Assembly (NCBI GenBank): GCA_003255025.1
Contig: QANY01005078.1
Location: 434,001 to 498,000 of the forward strand
Length of the DNA stretch: 64,000 nt
Source: Datisca glomerata
Taxonomy: Eukaryota > Streptophyta > Magnoliopsida > Cucurbitales > Datiscaceae
Direction: 5' to 3'
Shown: positions 1 through 12,289 of the stretch, piece after piece
Numbering within the stretch: the first letter of the stretch is position 1
How the letters are laid out: every line of letters starts with the position of its first letter
Translations under genes and position numbers: made by a program
Notes under the pieces: model-generated
What the model was told of the DNA's origin: nothing
Database searches by the model: none
Seen by the model: the letters and a program-made list of their open reading frames with translations, nothing else

Positions 1-1460
1 TATTTAATTAAAAATTTTAATTAATAATATGATTTATTGGAGCTTAGGATTATAAGTCAATGGTCTCCAAGTCACCTCTATACTACGCTGTCTAGGATGT
101 GAATATTTTAGGACATGAGAAAATGACTAACTTGCAAAAAGAATATTTATTCTGGATCAAGTACATAATTATGATATAATTATGTGTGATTAATTAATTA
201 ATTGAATTATTTATATATTTAAATATAATTTTTGAAAATTATACATATATAATTATCAATTTTTTATTTACCGATAAGTGAGACAGAATATCTAATTTGT
301 GAAATTAGATAATTAAATTAGTATTAGATAATAATTTAAATCAACAAAATCTGTTATTTGTGAACAGATAAATTAGTTGATAGGGATAATTAGATATATT
401 AATTTTGAGTTAACTGATATTTAGATAATTTTCTGATTAAAATAAATATTTAATTCATAGTGATCATTGATAAGGTATCAAAAATTGACATGGACTACTG
501 TGGATGCCATATGACACTACAGTAGTGAGTGTGCAACAATGTAGTTCCACATGGCGTTACAGTGATGCCGTGAGGCACTGTACTGGCACACGACACACTG
601 TAGTGCCATGTGGCACTACAGTTGTGGACAATTGTAGTGGGTCCTACTTTCCACTGCAATTGGTAATTTTTTAATTAAATATTATTTCAGTTTATCCCTA
701 AAAATCAGATACGTTATTATCTAGAATATATACATATATTATTCTAATGGCCTTGGTTGTTGAAAGAAGATAAGAGAATCAGTTGATCAGATCATCAGTT
801 CATCAATCAATGAATTGAGAACACGATTGGTGTCAGGAAGATTTTCTTCTGTGATTAAACATTAATCAAATCTCTAAAAGAATAATCATCACGTTCTTTT
901 AGAGAATCATCTTACTAAAGTTCTTTTTGGTAAATCTCCAGATTTCATGTGTCGAGAACATGTAGAGACAAAAAAAAGTGTCATGTAATATTCTACGTGC
1001 CCACACACGTCCTAGTGCGTTGAGGATTGACTTGGAAGATCCTGGTATGGATGTCGGAGTCTACTAATCATTGGAACAATTTCGTGGGAACGGAAGATTG
1101 CGATTTTTGCAAGGACGTTTGATATAAACTACAAGAGATATATGATTCCTAACCTTGTATATTGTAGATTTAACTTATAAATATATAATGGATCCTAAAT
1201 GATTGAAGATGAGTTTTCAAATTAAAGTTTTTATTAAAAGTTTAATTTTTTAAAAGGCCACGCGTCTCCACGCTTCTGTCACGCACGCGACGTGATGATG
1301 AGTACATGACAACTTAGGCTTATCCTGGTACAAAGCAAGGTAAGTGCTTCTTATACTAAAAAGTCTTTTTGGGTCTGCATTTCAGTGCCATGATTCTCTC
1401 TGGTACATGTTAAGATGAAGAAGATTAAGGTACATACCCCAACAAGCTAAACATGTGTTC
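1..1460. repeat. LTR-like AT-rich repeat sequence with hairpins; no gene seen
   Basis: No open reading frame of note. The part from about 480 to 660 is a run of imperfect palindromes built on one motif, followed from about 830 to 1250 by sequence with the texture of a Copia-type LTR or leader (short direct repeats of a CTCTAAAAGAA/TTCTTTTAGAG type near 870-905, then a mixed G-rich stretch). The family is my inference; neither LTR boundary nor a partner LTR could be found in the window. Confidence 0.35.
495..625. repeat. Cluster of short palindromes
   Basis: The best copy has perfect 11-base arms, CTGTAGTGCCA at 598-608 and TGGCACTACAG at 611-621, separated by two bases. Related imperfect copies lie at about 497-521, 540-562 and 570-592. 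All share the core TGTAGTGCCA. They could fold into hairpins in RNA or DNA. Confidence 0.7.
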
Positions 1461-1489
1461 AAGACTAGAACTACGCTAAGCCCATCTGC

Positions 1490-3400
1490 CTTCCCTTATG
1501 GGCACAGAAAATTCAGTGGACATCACCCGTCATATCTTATACGTAAGATCAGTTCCACCCCTTTATGATGCAAGATGCCAAGGGCCAGTTAATATGAAAA
1601 TATCAAAACATCTACTATCCAACTCACAAAATCTTGACAGTTTATGTCTAAGTCTAAAGATCTTCCTCCAAGCCCAAGAAAGGTTTGCAGGCATTTCTAT
1701 AGTGAAGATTGAGTGAGACTTAAGGAGATTCATCTTACACCAGGCTATCCACGAAGAGTCACGGATCTACTAGCCACCAAAAAAACTTAGCAATGACAAC
1801 ATAATTCCAGATGGTGAGATCTTTGATACTAGGACCTCCTTCTTGAAGAGGAGAGCAAATCATATCCCACCCAACTTTATGCACCTCCTTCTGTATCAGA
1901 GTTTCCATTCAATAAAATATTCTAAGGATAGGATTTACTCTCTTCATAATCTATTTCGGTAAGATAAAGTGGTTGGACAAGGAACTTTATATAGAAGTTA
2001 AGATGGTTTTGATGAGTTTGAGCCTGCCTGCATAAGATAACAAATTATTTTTCCAAGGTTTGGTTCTCTCGACAAGTCTGTCCATCACCATATTACAATG
2101 GTTCTTGTTCATTTTGGTTGAGATGAGAGGAATACCCAAATATTTAATAGGTAATTCTTCCATACAAAAGCCAGTTTATGATAAGATTGTCCATTGTATA
2201 AATTCATCAATACCAGAGAAGAAGAAATGACTTTTATCCTCATTAGGTTGAAAGGCCAAACAGAGTTGAAAATAAATCAATACCTGGTAGCATTGAGGTC
2301 ACCACTATAAAAACTTAATAAATCATCATCAAAGTACAAATTTATGATTTTATATCTCTTACATCTCCAATGATACTGAAAAAAAGGGTTGCACACTGAG
2401 TAAGGTTGCCAATAAGTACCTCCATCATTAGAACAAAGATTTAAGGGGATAGTGTGTCACATTGTCTTAAACCCCTTCTTCCTTGGAAGAACCCCTAAAT
2501 CATCATTTATAGTGATCGAATAAGAAGTTGTAACACACTCCATTATCAAGTTCACAAATTTTGAAGGTAAGCCTACGCATATCCAAACATGTCTAAAAAA
2601 GTGCCAACTAACACTATCACTGACTTTTAACTTGTCCACCTTAAATGTACATTTAGGTGTTGCGGAGTCCCTGATATAGCCTCTCATCAACTTCTGAGTC
2701 AGCAAAATAATATCAGATATGGCCTTTCTTGGAACCAAAGTTGTCTGGTTACTATTAATCAAGTTAGGCAAAATAATTTTGAGCCCGTTGGCCAACATTT
2801 TTTAGATACACTTATATACCAGACTGAAACATGTTATTGGTCTTCTGTGATTCTGGTTGGATTTGGAACTTTAGCTCCTAAGGTGATGGCAGTGGCATTG
2901 AAGTGTTTGAGCAATTCCCCATTTTTAAAAATTCGAAGATAGCGTCACTGACGTCTCCACCAATTATGTGCCAAGTCTTTTTCAAAGAGTTGGCTAAGAA
3001 CCCATCAGGATAAGTGGCCTTACTGCCTTTGAAGGGAAAGAAAGTGTCTTTCACTTCACTAGAAGTAAACTCATGAGTTAAACCTTCACATCAGTCAGGA
3101 AGAAACTTAGCAAAAAGTACTCTATCAACAATCTGCTAGTTAAGACCAGAAGTAGGCTTTTGAAAACCTAGAAGGCTCTTATGGAACTCTAAAATGTGAT
3201 TATGGATGACTTGTTGGTTAGTCATGATGTTACCATGAGAGGTATAAAGTTGTGTAATTTGAGACCTTGCCTTGTGTTTCTTAACAGATTTAAAGAATAA
3301 GAAAATTGTATTGTCACTTAGATCAAGCCAAGTGAACCTAGTTTTTTGCATTTAAATTTTTTTCCTCAACTAACTTCCACTTCAAGAACTTCTGAGAAGC
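1490..3400 (-). pseudogene. LINE ORF2 reverse transcriptase and C-terminal zf-RVT region, broken
   Basis: The segment 3351-3136 matches the linker before RT (QKTRFTWLDLSDNTIFLFFK). The stretch 2798-2457 matches RT palm and fingers: MLANGLKIILPNLINSNQ, then CTFKVDKLKVSDSVSWHF, where family members have KVDxxKAYDS. An eroded FADD-like motif (YFDDDLLSFY) is at about 2335-2305. Further along, VHKVGWDMIC at about 1885-1855 and ANLSWAWRKIF at about 1700-1665 belong to the C-terminal tail. Multiple stops and frame changes show it is not functional. Confidence 0.85.
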
Positions 3401-3539
3401 TTCCATCATAAGAAATCGAGCATTGATGGAGTCAGAATTACTGTCAAGGTTATTAGATGTTAAGAGTAAACTACTTTTAGCAACTATCAAAGTTAAATGT
3501 TTTCAATGCTTTCTTAACTCAGGTCAACTTTTGAGCTAG

Positions 3540-4352
3540 ATTGTAAATTGTATTCCCTTGGTGAGGTAAATTCTAAGTTGCTTCCACAGTTTCATAGAAC
3601 CACTAATTTCATACCATAAATTAAAGTATTTGAAAGGAGGTTTCTTTCTGGAAATGTCAGGAATGGGCTTCATAACTGCGGGACGATGATCAGATAATCC
3701 TAATTCAGCAAAATAAGTTGTTGAACTGCTAAAGATGTTTTGCCAGTGTTCATTAACCATGATTCTGTCTATTTTTTTTTTATCATAATACTCCTCTTTC
3801 CAGCTTCGTGATTCCACCATGTAAAAAGAAATAACTAAAAGGTAAGTCAACCATCTCCGGACTATTAATACAGGAGGCAAAAGCTTTCATCCCTTCTTCC
3901 CTTGTAGTAACTCCCCCATTCTTATCATTAGCATGCAAGATAATATCGAAATCACCTAGCATGACCAAGGATTCTAACCAACAGTAGATTTAATATTTAT
4001 CAAAGCATTCCACAACATTTTCCTATTGACATCTTCATTTGCAGCATAGACGAAAGTGCAAAAGAATTCCTCAGCAGATTGAAGTCTTTTAACAGTGCAG
4101 TGAATAAAATCACTACTAGCAATGACTTGAACATCATATACACTAGGCACATAAGCAATCGATATTCTACCAGAAGGGTCGTCAACATAGTTATTAACCA
4201 CATTCCAAGAATGAAAAATAATAGTCACAATTCTATTGTTCTTGATTTAGTCTCATCCAAGACACACAAATTAACATTAAACTCCCTACATAATATGATC
4301 ACCTCAGAGTGTTTTCGAGGGTTGTTAAAGCCCCTTACATTCGAGCTCATAT
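3540..4352 (-). pseudogene. LINE ORF2 endonuclease domain, broken
   Basis: Signatures of the exonuclease-endonuclease-phosphatase fold used by LINEs to nick target DNA are readable in order: SSNVRGFNNPRKHSE at about 4350-4305, LGDFDIILHANDKNGG near 3960-3910 (the GDFN motif), and GLSDHRPAV near 3700-3680 (the SDH motif). They lie in different frames (ORFs 4228-3974, 3968-3783 and 3880-3536), so at least two frameshifts have killed the domain. Confidence 0.8.
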
Positions 4353-4520
4353 ATTATTCATGTAAACGAGGTTTCAAAGGTACCACATTTACAAGCTTTC
4401 CTGCAGCAACCTTGAGTTTAGCAACTTGCTACCTCTTTCTTTGCTACTATCTAGAGCTAATCTTCTTACTGTTTATAGGTGACTTTGTAGGTTCAGGAAA
4501 ATGTATATTTTCATTTTAAT

Positions 4521-5326
4521 TTATTGGATTGATGCCACTTCAAGAAAAATTGGTTCAGTGCTACTGATGACCACATTATTTGGATCCTTAGATAGGACTA
4601 AGTCTAGTTCAGCTACTAAAGTTATCAAGTAAATTTTTCTGCTCTTCAACCTTATTTGTCTTGTAGGAATATTCTTAGCCACTGGAATCCACTCATATTT
4701 GTGCTTCTTCTCTTTTGGTAATGGCTTCATTGGCTTCTTGTCTTGACAATCATGTCCAAATATTACACAAGTCTTACATTTTTTGGGAATACCTAAGTAT
4801 CCCACCTCGATTTGAACATTCTCTATGCTAACTTCATTAAGTTTAATCTCCAAAATCTTTGGAAGTTCTACAAGCACGTCTATTTCCACACATACTCTCG
4901 TAAAAGAGAGTTTAGATCCGGTAGATGTAATGGCATCATAAATAGGGGTGCCTACTATGTTTGTGATACTACTCAATCCACTAGGAGTCCACATAATAGT
5001 GGGAACCTTTCATAATTTGATCTTGATGAGGATTTTTTTCATTTCCTCCTTGTAGAGTTGGAGGTTGAGAACCCAAGGTTTGAGGATTATGGGTCTACAA
5101 AGCAAGTACCAGGGACCCCTTGTAAAACCTCCTCATTTTCTTTCTCAGAAGTAAAAGTAAAGAAGAAGAAACTCAACTCAATCTCAGACACCTCTTTTAA
5201 TCCCACCCCAAAGTCTGTGAGCAGCCTGATTAACAAGGTAAAATGGTGGTTTCTTTTCAAGGAAATGTCCAACAAGAGTGCTTTCCATTGTTTCAAACCC
5301 TCATCTAAAATAGATTGTTGAATCAT
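4521..5326 (-). pseudogene. LINE ORF1: DUF4283-like and zinc-knuckle protein, broken
   Basis: The 5326-5087 part holds a decayed DUF4283-like segment (WKALLLDISLKRNHHF). After a frame change, the open stretch 4994-4521 carries MWTPSGLSSITNIVGTPIYD and then KCKTCVIFGHDCQDK, a CCHC zinc knuckle (C-x2-C-x4-H-x4-C) of the type found in plant LINE ORF1 proteins that bind the element RNA. At least one frameshift separates the two parts. It is transposon protein, not a host gene. Confidence 0.75.
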
Positions 5327-5639
5327 GTATTTACCATTGATTGAGCTCCTAACAAGTTTATCATATGAATTCGCAAAGGGGCCTTTAGAGGCATAACATG
5401 ACCAACTCGTGCAGGTTTTTTCTCCTAAGTTTTGTCTTCATCATTTGCACGACAAATATTAGTTTGTAAGTCAATTGAACTTGACTGGAAAGTTGCCAAA
5501 CTAGGGGAACCTGCATGAGAGATGTTTAGAGTAGACTCACTAATGACAGGTGAATGGTGAGTTCTAATATGATTTGTATCAGAATGGATAGTAAGGAAAA
5601 TTTTAGTTGAGAAGGTACTAGAAGTATGATGAATGACTA

Positions 5640-6020
5640 AGTGAATTTATTTATTTTCAAGCATGGTCAAGTAAAGGAATACTTTATCATTAAAGGTTAC
5701 ATTCCTAAATATATAAACTCTGCTAGATTTATGCTGGAATCTATAACCTTTATAAGTTGATGAATACCCTAGAAAAAGATTCATAATTTGTGAGAGTTAT
5801 ATGGCCTAAGATATGGATAACATGCACAACCAAAGACTTTCAAGGTTGTGTAATTGGGAATTTTGTTAAATAATTTTTGAAAGGGTGCAATATAGTTGAG
5901 AGTTCGTGTAGGTAATCCGTTTATGAGATGGATGAAAGTTTGGAAAGCTTCCTACCAATAGGTGAGAGTAATGACATCTTAGTTTAAAAGGGTTAGGTAA
6001 GTCTCAACTACATTAAAGGT
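5640..6020 (-). pseudogene. Copia integrase C-terminal fragment
   Basis: Reverse-strand reading gives segments typical of the Copia integrase end: a LINGLPTRTLNY-like stretch near 5930-5895, then FGCACYP-like and SSTYKGYRFQ-like stretches in shifted frames, and the RNVTFND motif at about 5715-5690. Several frameshifts and stops are present. This piece continues the integrase found at 7440-7960, and the two are separated by the organelle-like block. Confidence 0.7.
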
Positions 6021-6024
6021 CATA

Positions 6025-7430
6025 TCTATTCCTCAAAAAGCCAAAACCACGTAGCCTAAGCGGAACTCAATATTCAAACCAAACAGTGCGTTCTTCAGTT
6101 CTGCCTTTAGGGAATCTGATGATGAGAGGACCAAGGCTAGATGATCGGTTTTCTAGTAGCAAGATCTGGCTTTTGGTTTGAAGATTGCTCACTACACGAG
6201 ATGAACCTTGGTTTGGTGAATTGAAGTTGGCCTTAGGCATTTATTCTGGTGTGGATGGCAGGCAGGCCTATCTTTCTTGGTTAGAATACGAGAATTTCCA
6301 CCTTGTTGAAGATCTAGTGGACTACGCTTCAAAATCAAGCCCAAAAAACGAGGTTAACACACTCTAATGACAAAGCGTCCGTTCACGTCAGGAAAAGAGG
6401 CCTTTGACTTAGCTGTTTAAATAAAGCAGCGGCTAGGTCTCTGTCCCCGCCAGCTCTGTTTCCAGCCTTTCATTTCATATACCATTCCCGTATGCCATAC
6501 CTCTTATTTCATCTTGCTAGTTCAAATTCTTTCAGAAGCGAATGCTTTGGAAAAGCTGCGCAAGGCGGCCCCCCCTCAGAACAAAGCCCCACCCCTCTTT
6601 TCCCCCCTTTAATGTTATCTCGAAGTAATACGAATCTGTCAGCAGACGAACCAGTCTAGAAGTAGAAAGGGAAGGCAATAGAAAAAGGTCCCCCACCAGC
6701 TAAGGCACTAAGAAGAGCAACAAACAGCTAATACCAGCTTAAAGCCTTGACTAATAGAATAGTCAAGCGCACTTACTCCCTTTTGAATCTTCAGTAGGGG
6801 CCTTTAGTCTTTTTGTACAGTAAAAAGGGGATCGATTCCATAAAAGATGAGGTCAGGGCCACCTGCGCTACCAATCCATCTAAAGAAGGTCTTCTCCCGT
6901 CTTCCTCCTTCTCTTTTTCTTCTTACTGGTTTGGTTTGACCAAATTCCATACTGGAGCACCAATTCACTGATCTTGAAAGCGCCTTTTGTCCGATTCACC
7001 TCAAAAGAAAAATCTCGCCTCTCAAGTAAGGGAAGGTTTTTTTAAAAAGTCTTATTTTTCAAAAGCCATCTCTATCAATCTACGCTCATTGATGAGAACT
7101 TATTCCCCTCATCCCAAAAAAACTCTCCTCGCGGTCGGTCAAATGCATCTCGAAGAAGTCTCCTCCCCCTAATCTGCCTAAAGCTTAAACCATGGCATGG
7201 CAGTAAGCAGTAAGTTGGCCTAAGCATCCAGTATCTCAGCAAATGAACATTTCTCTAATGTCTACGCGGATCAGGGGCCCAGCTAAGATTACCGGCAATG
7301 ATTCTGCTGCTATTCATCAAACGAAGCAACAATTAGGACTTCGATATGGTTTTATTCTGTTAGCTTATGTTTTCTCTCAATTTTTCCATTCTATTGATGG
7401 GTGTGAGGGCAAGGAAGTCTGAATTCAATA
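6025..7430. other. Probable mitochondrial DNA insertion (NUMT)
   Basis: This block differs in texture from its surroundings: higher GC, runs such as GCGGCCCCCCCTCAG, and wording typical of plant mitochondrial intergenic DNA (CCCCGCCAGCTCTGTTT, GCGAATGCTTTGGAAAAGCT). The ORFs at 6185-6367 and 6987-7172 have no recognisable domain and are probably fortuitous. It sits between two halves of one Copia integrase, which supports insertion into that element. Origin is my recognition of style, not a database match; chloroplast DNA is the main alternative. Confidence 0.5.
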
Positions 7431-7439
7431 GTATGTGTT

Positions 7440-7960
7440 TGTAGGTAGTTTTTGAAAGGTTTGAACTCTCCACCCCACTCTTAATTTTCCCATTTTATTG
7501 GCTTATCAGATTGTTTCTGCACTAAAGTTTTGAAAATTTGAAAAACATGAATAGCTTCTTACTCTCTTTTTTATAGATAATAGCTTCTTACTTAAGTTTT
7601 AGAGGAAACAACCAGGTAAATCTGTTGATATCATCTAAGAATGAGATATACTATTTGCATCCCTTATTTGACACTCTAGGTGTAGGACCTCATAGGTCTG
7701 TATGTATTAATTCTAGTGGTTGTTTTGAGATGGTCAATGAGTTAGAGAAGGAAAGAACACGATTCTTTCCCTTTTGACATGCATCATAGAAAGTAAAACT
7801 AGGGTTATGATTGGTAATATGCATGGTTCTCAGATTTTTTACAATATTTTGATTTGCGGTATGCCCCAGCCTCTTATCTCATATTTCAGCATCATTGGCC
7901 TTAGTTAAACTTACAATAGGGTTCCCAACATTCTTACATGTCTTTGTTCTTGAAGGATTA
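7440..7960 (-). pseudogene. Copia gag-pre-integrase and integrase N-terminal fragment
   Basis: Reverse-strand translation yields a decayed zinc-finger region and the integrase core beginning: ISKQPLELIHTDL (usually followed by WGP), then YYISFLDDINRFTWLFPLK, the conserved block around the first catalytic aspartates. A stop replaces the tryptophan codon after HTDL. The reading frame is broken and this is a relic. Confidence 0.8.
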
Positions 7961-8159
7961 GAATGAAAAAAGTTAGCAAAATTTAGATACAATATGCAAT
8001 TAACTATAAGGATTTAACAACTAAGCATTAGATATATTCATATCAGTACAAGATTGATTGTTACATGTACTTAAGGCAGTAGAATGAGAACCTACTTTAT
8101 TGAATTAAAAAAAAGGATTTTGATAAAATTGATACTGGTTTAGCGCATACTTCTACTTA

Positions 8160-8450
8160 GCTTAATAGCCAGCTAAGTAGAAGTTGGTCTTTCCTCAGCC
8201 ATGTTATGGATTCTTGGTTTCTTTCTCCATTTGTTGTCTTTTGTTTAGGCTTTTGAACTCCTCCAAAGATTACATCATCCAGGCCATGTCCAATCACTAT
8301 AAGTATAATATATGACTTCTATAGAATAAAATTGTTTCAATCATTTTTCACGAACATTGAGTTATTCAATGTATTTGTAAAACCATTGTTGAGGCTTGTT
8401 GAATTCACTGCAGAGCTAGTTACAGAGTTATTTTCAGAAGCCATGGGCGC
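8160..8450 (-). pseudogene. Copia gag start fragment
   Basis: On the minus strand an ATG at about 8443 begins MASENNSVTSSAVNSTS, a common opening for Copia gag, followed soon by stops. A short inverted repeat, with TACTTCTACTTAGCTTAAT and TAGCTAAGTAGAAG arms, lies at about 8149-8185 inside the relic. The main part of gag is deleted. Confidence 0.5.
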
Positions 8451-8463
8451 GAGTCCTTTATAG

Positions 8464-8476
8464 GCATTGATACCAT
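8464..8476 (-). other. Primer-binding site and inner LTR edge of the Copia relic
   Basis: On the minus strand a CA dinucleotide (8477-8476, LTR end) is followed directly by TGGTATCAATGC, the initiator-methionine tRNA primer site usual for plant Copia elements (TGGTATCAGAGC in intact copies). Confidence 0.65.
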
Positions 8477-8477
8477 G

Positions 8478-9830
8478 AAAAGGTTGATGAAGATCATGTT
8501 TAACAACCTTAGATCACTAATAACGCAAATTAACCTCATGCCTTGCATGGAGGAGGTTATTGTGTTTATACTTTAAGCTTTTACTTACAATCAATAACCA
8601 CTTAAGCTTAACTTACAAGAGAATAATAAAATTGAAGTTAGTTAGCCTACTAACAAATCCGAGAGCTCATTTCAATCTGTCATGAGTGAAGAGTAGAGAA
8701 CATGGATTATTGGCTTAGCTTTAGCCACTCAGTCTTGCTGATTGTTGACTTGGCAATGGGAGGTGATGTGACTTAGTTACACATGGTTTATCAATTTATA
8801 ACTATAGAGCTAGACATGGAATTATAATTTATAACTATAGAGCTAGACATGGTTTATCATATTATAAAAACCAAAAGAAATTATAAAATACATTAATAAA
8901 GAACATCAAGGATGATTCTGCACACAAGAGAATTGCACTTAAATCATTGGTTCATTCAAGAAATCATCCATCGCCCAAGTTGTTCATTCGACAGATATGG
9001 AGAAAGATCGTTTGCAACATATAATCTAGATACGAGATTTTGGGGTGGAGAATGTTCAATACCACCCAACACTAGTCTTAGAACCAGATCCAAGTTTACC
9101 AACAAGCCCTAGTCAAATCTGGGTGAAGTGAGTTGTTGGTTCTTTGATTCACGATCTGGTGTTAGGTGAATCTGGGTGAAGTGAGTCGGCAACTATCCAT
9201 CCCATGGCTCGATTTTGGTGAATCTGGGGAGTCTATAGTTATCTAGCTTATAACCTCATATGTGGTGAATCCAGATGAAACAGGACAACGGTTATCCGAA
9301 TCAAGACCCAATATGTGACGGGAGAGATTATTAGGGTTATCCTACATTAGTTGTGGAACAAACTAGTTAGTGAATTTATAAATAAAGGAAAATCTCACAT
9401 TTCAAACTAACTTGTGAGGTTGAGAAGGAACATAGAGAGAGAAAGCCAACATGGATAGAAGAAATCTAATTAACTTTTCTCTTATTGGTATATATATCCT
9501 GCATGAAGTAAAATTACATATATCGTCATCTCATAGGAGTACAGGATCACGATGCTACATAGCATATTTATTTATCTTACATATTATTTAGAGTTATATT
9601 ATAAGGAAAACGAAGTTGTGGGTGATTTAAATTACACATGCAAAGTAATTAAAGTTGATCCGAAAATCATTTATTTAAGTAAGGTGATTAACCTAGAATG
9701 ATTTTTTAGAAAATAAAAAATGAGCACTTTGAGGCGATGCGTTGCTTGTGTTTAGTTTACTTCTCTGTTCGTTTTTCGACCACATAATTTGCCGAAACCC
9801 TCTCTAATACTCTCTCTCCCACATATATAT
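8478..9830. other. Probable remaining LTR of the Copia relic, then AT-rich spacer; no gene
   Basis: No coding signal. Direct repeats of AATCTGGGTGAAGTGAGT occur at about 9117-9135 and 9168-9187, and a 30-base segment around ATTTATAACTATAGAGCTAG is repeated at about 8797 and 8827. The outer edge of the LTR could not be found. Confidence 0.4.
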
Positions 9831-9888
9831 TCTATTTGTAAGTTGCCAAGAACCTCTCTCTAAATCTTTCTCTCTCTTGGTGATTTCA

Positions 9889-9985
9889 CTGCCTCTCTCT
9901 CTCTCATTTTTTTCTCTGTTCCACTCTCTCTCATTTTTTTGTCTGTCCCTCTCTCTCATTTTTTTGTCTGTCCCTCTCTCATATT
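9889..9985. repeat. CT-rich minisatellite
   Basis: About three copies of a unit of roughly 28 bases made of CTCTCTCTCATTTTTTT followed by a CTGTCC-type end. Confidence 0.7.
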
Positions 9986-11678
9986 CAATAGTATGTTGCC
10001 AATAATTTACTTTGAAACAAAATTATTTCGCGGTTGCCAATAGAATGCGAATAGATAAATAAGAAACTAGAAAGAGAAGGAGATGCTGTATTTTAAAAAA
10101 AAAAATAGAGATGTAATGTTAATTGAATATGCAAGCGAAGCTTCACTATAGTACTTGAGAATTTCTTCGCAATGCCCTCAATTCCTTTTTTTAAGTGTAA
10201 TGAGAAGGCAAAAACCATTATTTACCTCAACTTGAATACAGTCTCTTATATTTAAACCCCTAATAAAATCATCCATTTTCCATTAATTATCTTTTATTTA
10301 TTCATGCCAAATTGTTTTCTTAATCTTAACATTCTTTAGCAAAGTGACCATACCACTAAAAACGATTGATTTTGCTCTTTATAGTATATTAATTAATAAG
10401 ATTGTGACAATTCATCAAATAATCCAATATATAAACTTGAATATATTTTAAACAACAATATTAAACACCGATTTTACGACCCATAATTTAGATTGAAAAA
10501 GGACGTGCAACATCAATAGTATTTGATTTTACTTGAGAATAAGAGACATATCATATAGTATGTACATAATTAGGAATTATATCCTCTTTATAACTTGTTG
10601 AGCCAGACAATCACTTAATTTTTTTATTAGTCCAGATTAACCTCATACAAATTTTAAAAAAATTTAGAAAATATATTATTTATTCTTAGTTGATCTAGAT
10701 TGTTGTAAAACAAAATAGTGTCCAAAAATTTCTTAAAATAATTCTCCAATTTTAGTAGAACTGGTTGTCCGAATAACTATAGCACACTTAATTAAAAAGA
10801 CTTCTTTGTAAATTCAATTATGAACGACTTTTATATCACTTCCAAAGTACAATTTTCTTTGAGGGACGAAATAGGGACTTTTTTTGGCAGTTCCCAACGA
10901 CTTCGCCGCGTTTCAATTGTTGGCTTTTGCTAATTTGTTTGTACTTTTTGGCTTTTTGTTTGATTAAATAACAGTAGTTGGTTCCATGTTCAGACTTGGA
11001 TTCATGTCTTTTTGCAAGTTTGAATGACAAAACTCAATATTAATTAGACTAATATTTTTTGGTCTGTAGTAATTAGACTAATATGACAAGGAATTACGAA
11101 ATACCAACTTCAATCTACATTATTAAACAGAATAAATAGCATATGATTATTTCTTAACAACGACAAAGGAAAATTCAGTGAAATTCTACTTAATTGCTTA
11201 GCCTAATAAATTATTTAAGTTACTTGACTAATATCTCATTTAGAAAGGTAAAAAAATCGAAACATGGATTCGACATATGATAAATATATATAATGACAAA
11301 AATTAGATGATGTCGTGAGAGATGACGAGAACGGTGAGAATTACAGGGTGAAATTCTAAAATATTGTTAAGCAATGAAAACAGTATAAGATCCGAATCCT
11401 AAAATTTCCGTGCTCATAACAACTTGTTTCATAATTGTATGACTTTCTTTCTTGATAGTACTTAGAGTGGACTTTTTATGAGGAGTAAACTATTAGTTAA
11501 ATCATATTATCAGTCTGGTGCATTAGTTAAGACCACATATTTAACTACCGAAATCGTATTTCACTTTAAATATGTATGACCAATCAGTCGATGCATTAGT
11601 TAAGCCCATATATTTACATCCGCACATTGAAATTAGTGAATCATAATATTCACATTATCGTACATTAACTTGAAATGA
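9986..11678. other. AT-rich intergenic spacer
   Basis: No gene, repeat family or RNA recognised. The minus-strand ORF at 10836-11030 is lysine-rich because of base composition and shows no domain. Confidence 0.6.
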
Positions 11679-11870
11679 CATTACTATAGATTCCGATTTT
11701 AATGATAGTGAAAAATCATCATTAAAATTCTTTACAGACAATTTTATCACTGTCATCGATCGGGTTATCATCTTTGTAGATTTTCAAAAAAACTGTCATA
11801 AAAATATATTTTAATGACGGATTTTCCATAATAAAAAAGTTCGCAAAAAAAATCAGTTTTTTGCCTTTGA
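11679..11870. mobile_element. Possible truncated CACTA terminus
   Basis: Begins CATTACTATAGATTCCG and continues with self-complementary stretches (TTTTAATGATAGTGAAAAA then TCATCATTAAAA). This resembles the CACTACTA terminus and subterminal style of the intact CACTA element at 24.5-28.3 kb. The opposite end was not found. Confidence 0.35.
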
Positions 11871-12289
11871 TGACACATGAAGAAATTTATAAATGTGCCC
11901 ACGGAAAGTTTATCATGGGTATAAACGAGACTTTGAGCAGAATGAATGTGTGGAATTTCCTCCCAAAAATTAAAAGATATAAACAAGCTTAAATCAATTA
12001 ACATTAATATTAAGGCTGTGTCAAATATTTAACAGATTATTACAATAGCAAAAAATGACAAGTTGATTAAAGAAAATAAAGATACCAAGATTGTGAAAGT
12101 AGATGAAGATGCATGGATTATGACAAACAAAATAATGGGTTGGACAGTGATAACGATGTTGATTATAGCAATAATATGTTTAGGACTAATACTATATGAT
12201 CCTACTTTCTTTATCCTTAGTGACAAAAAGAAAAGGTTATATGTTATATATTTTTGAGAAAAAATTACCCAAACTAGATAATTGTCTAT

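Larger units (their letters stand above)
1470..5440 (-). mobile_element. Decayed LINE (L1-type non-LTR retrotransposon)
   Basis: Read on the minus strand, the usual plant L1 order appears: an ORF1 with a DUF4283-like part and a zinc knuckle (5326 to 4521), an apurinic-type endonuclease (about 4352 to 3540), reverse transcriptase (about 3400 to 2230) and a C-terminal zf-RVT-like tail (about 1900 to 1490). Frames are broken by stops and shifts throughout, so this is a dead copy. The 5' end abuts Copia-derived sequence near 5450, suggesting insertion into, or deletion against, that element. I could not find a poly-A tail or target duplication, so the ends are approximate. Confidence 0.85.
5450..8476 (-). 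mobile_element. Decayed Copia retrotransposon, interrupted by organelle-like DNA
   Basis: On the minus strand the order is: primer-binding site next to an LTR end (8475-8464), start of gag (about 8445), gag-pre-integrase and integrase (about 7960 to 7440), then after a non-Copia block (about 7430 to 6025) the C-terminal part of integrase and its linker (about 6020 to 5450). Reverse transcriptase and RNase H are absent; a LINE lies where they would continue. Stops and shifts occur in every part. Only the inner edge of the 5' LTR can be placed (8476); its outer edge and a 3' LTR were not found. Confidence 0.75.

Noticed and set aside
6185..6367. 60-codon ORF in the organelle-like block
   Set aside because: No recognised domain, no splice or promoter context; probably fortuitous.
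12063..12257. 64-codon ORF with a hydrophobic stretch in the Copia leader
   Set aside because: The equivalent frame in the other two leader copies is broken by a stop or a shift, so it is not conserved as protein.
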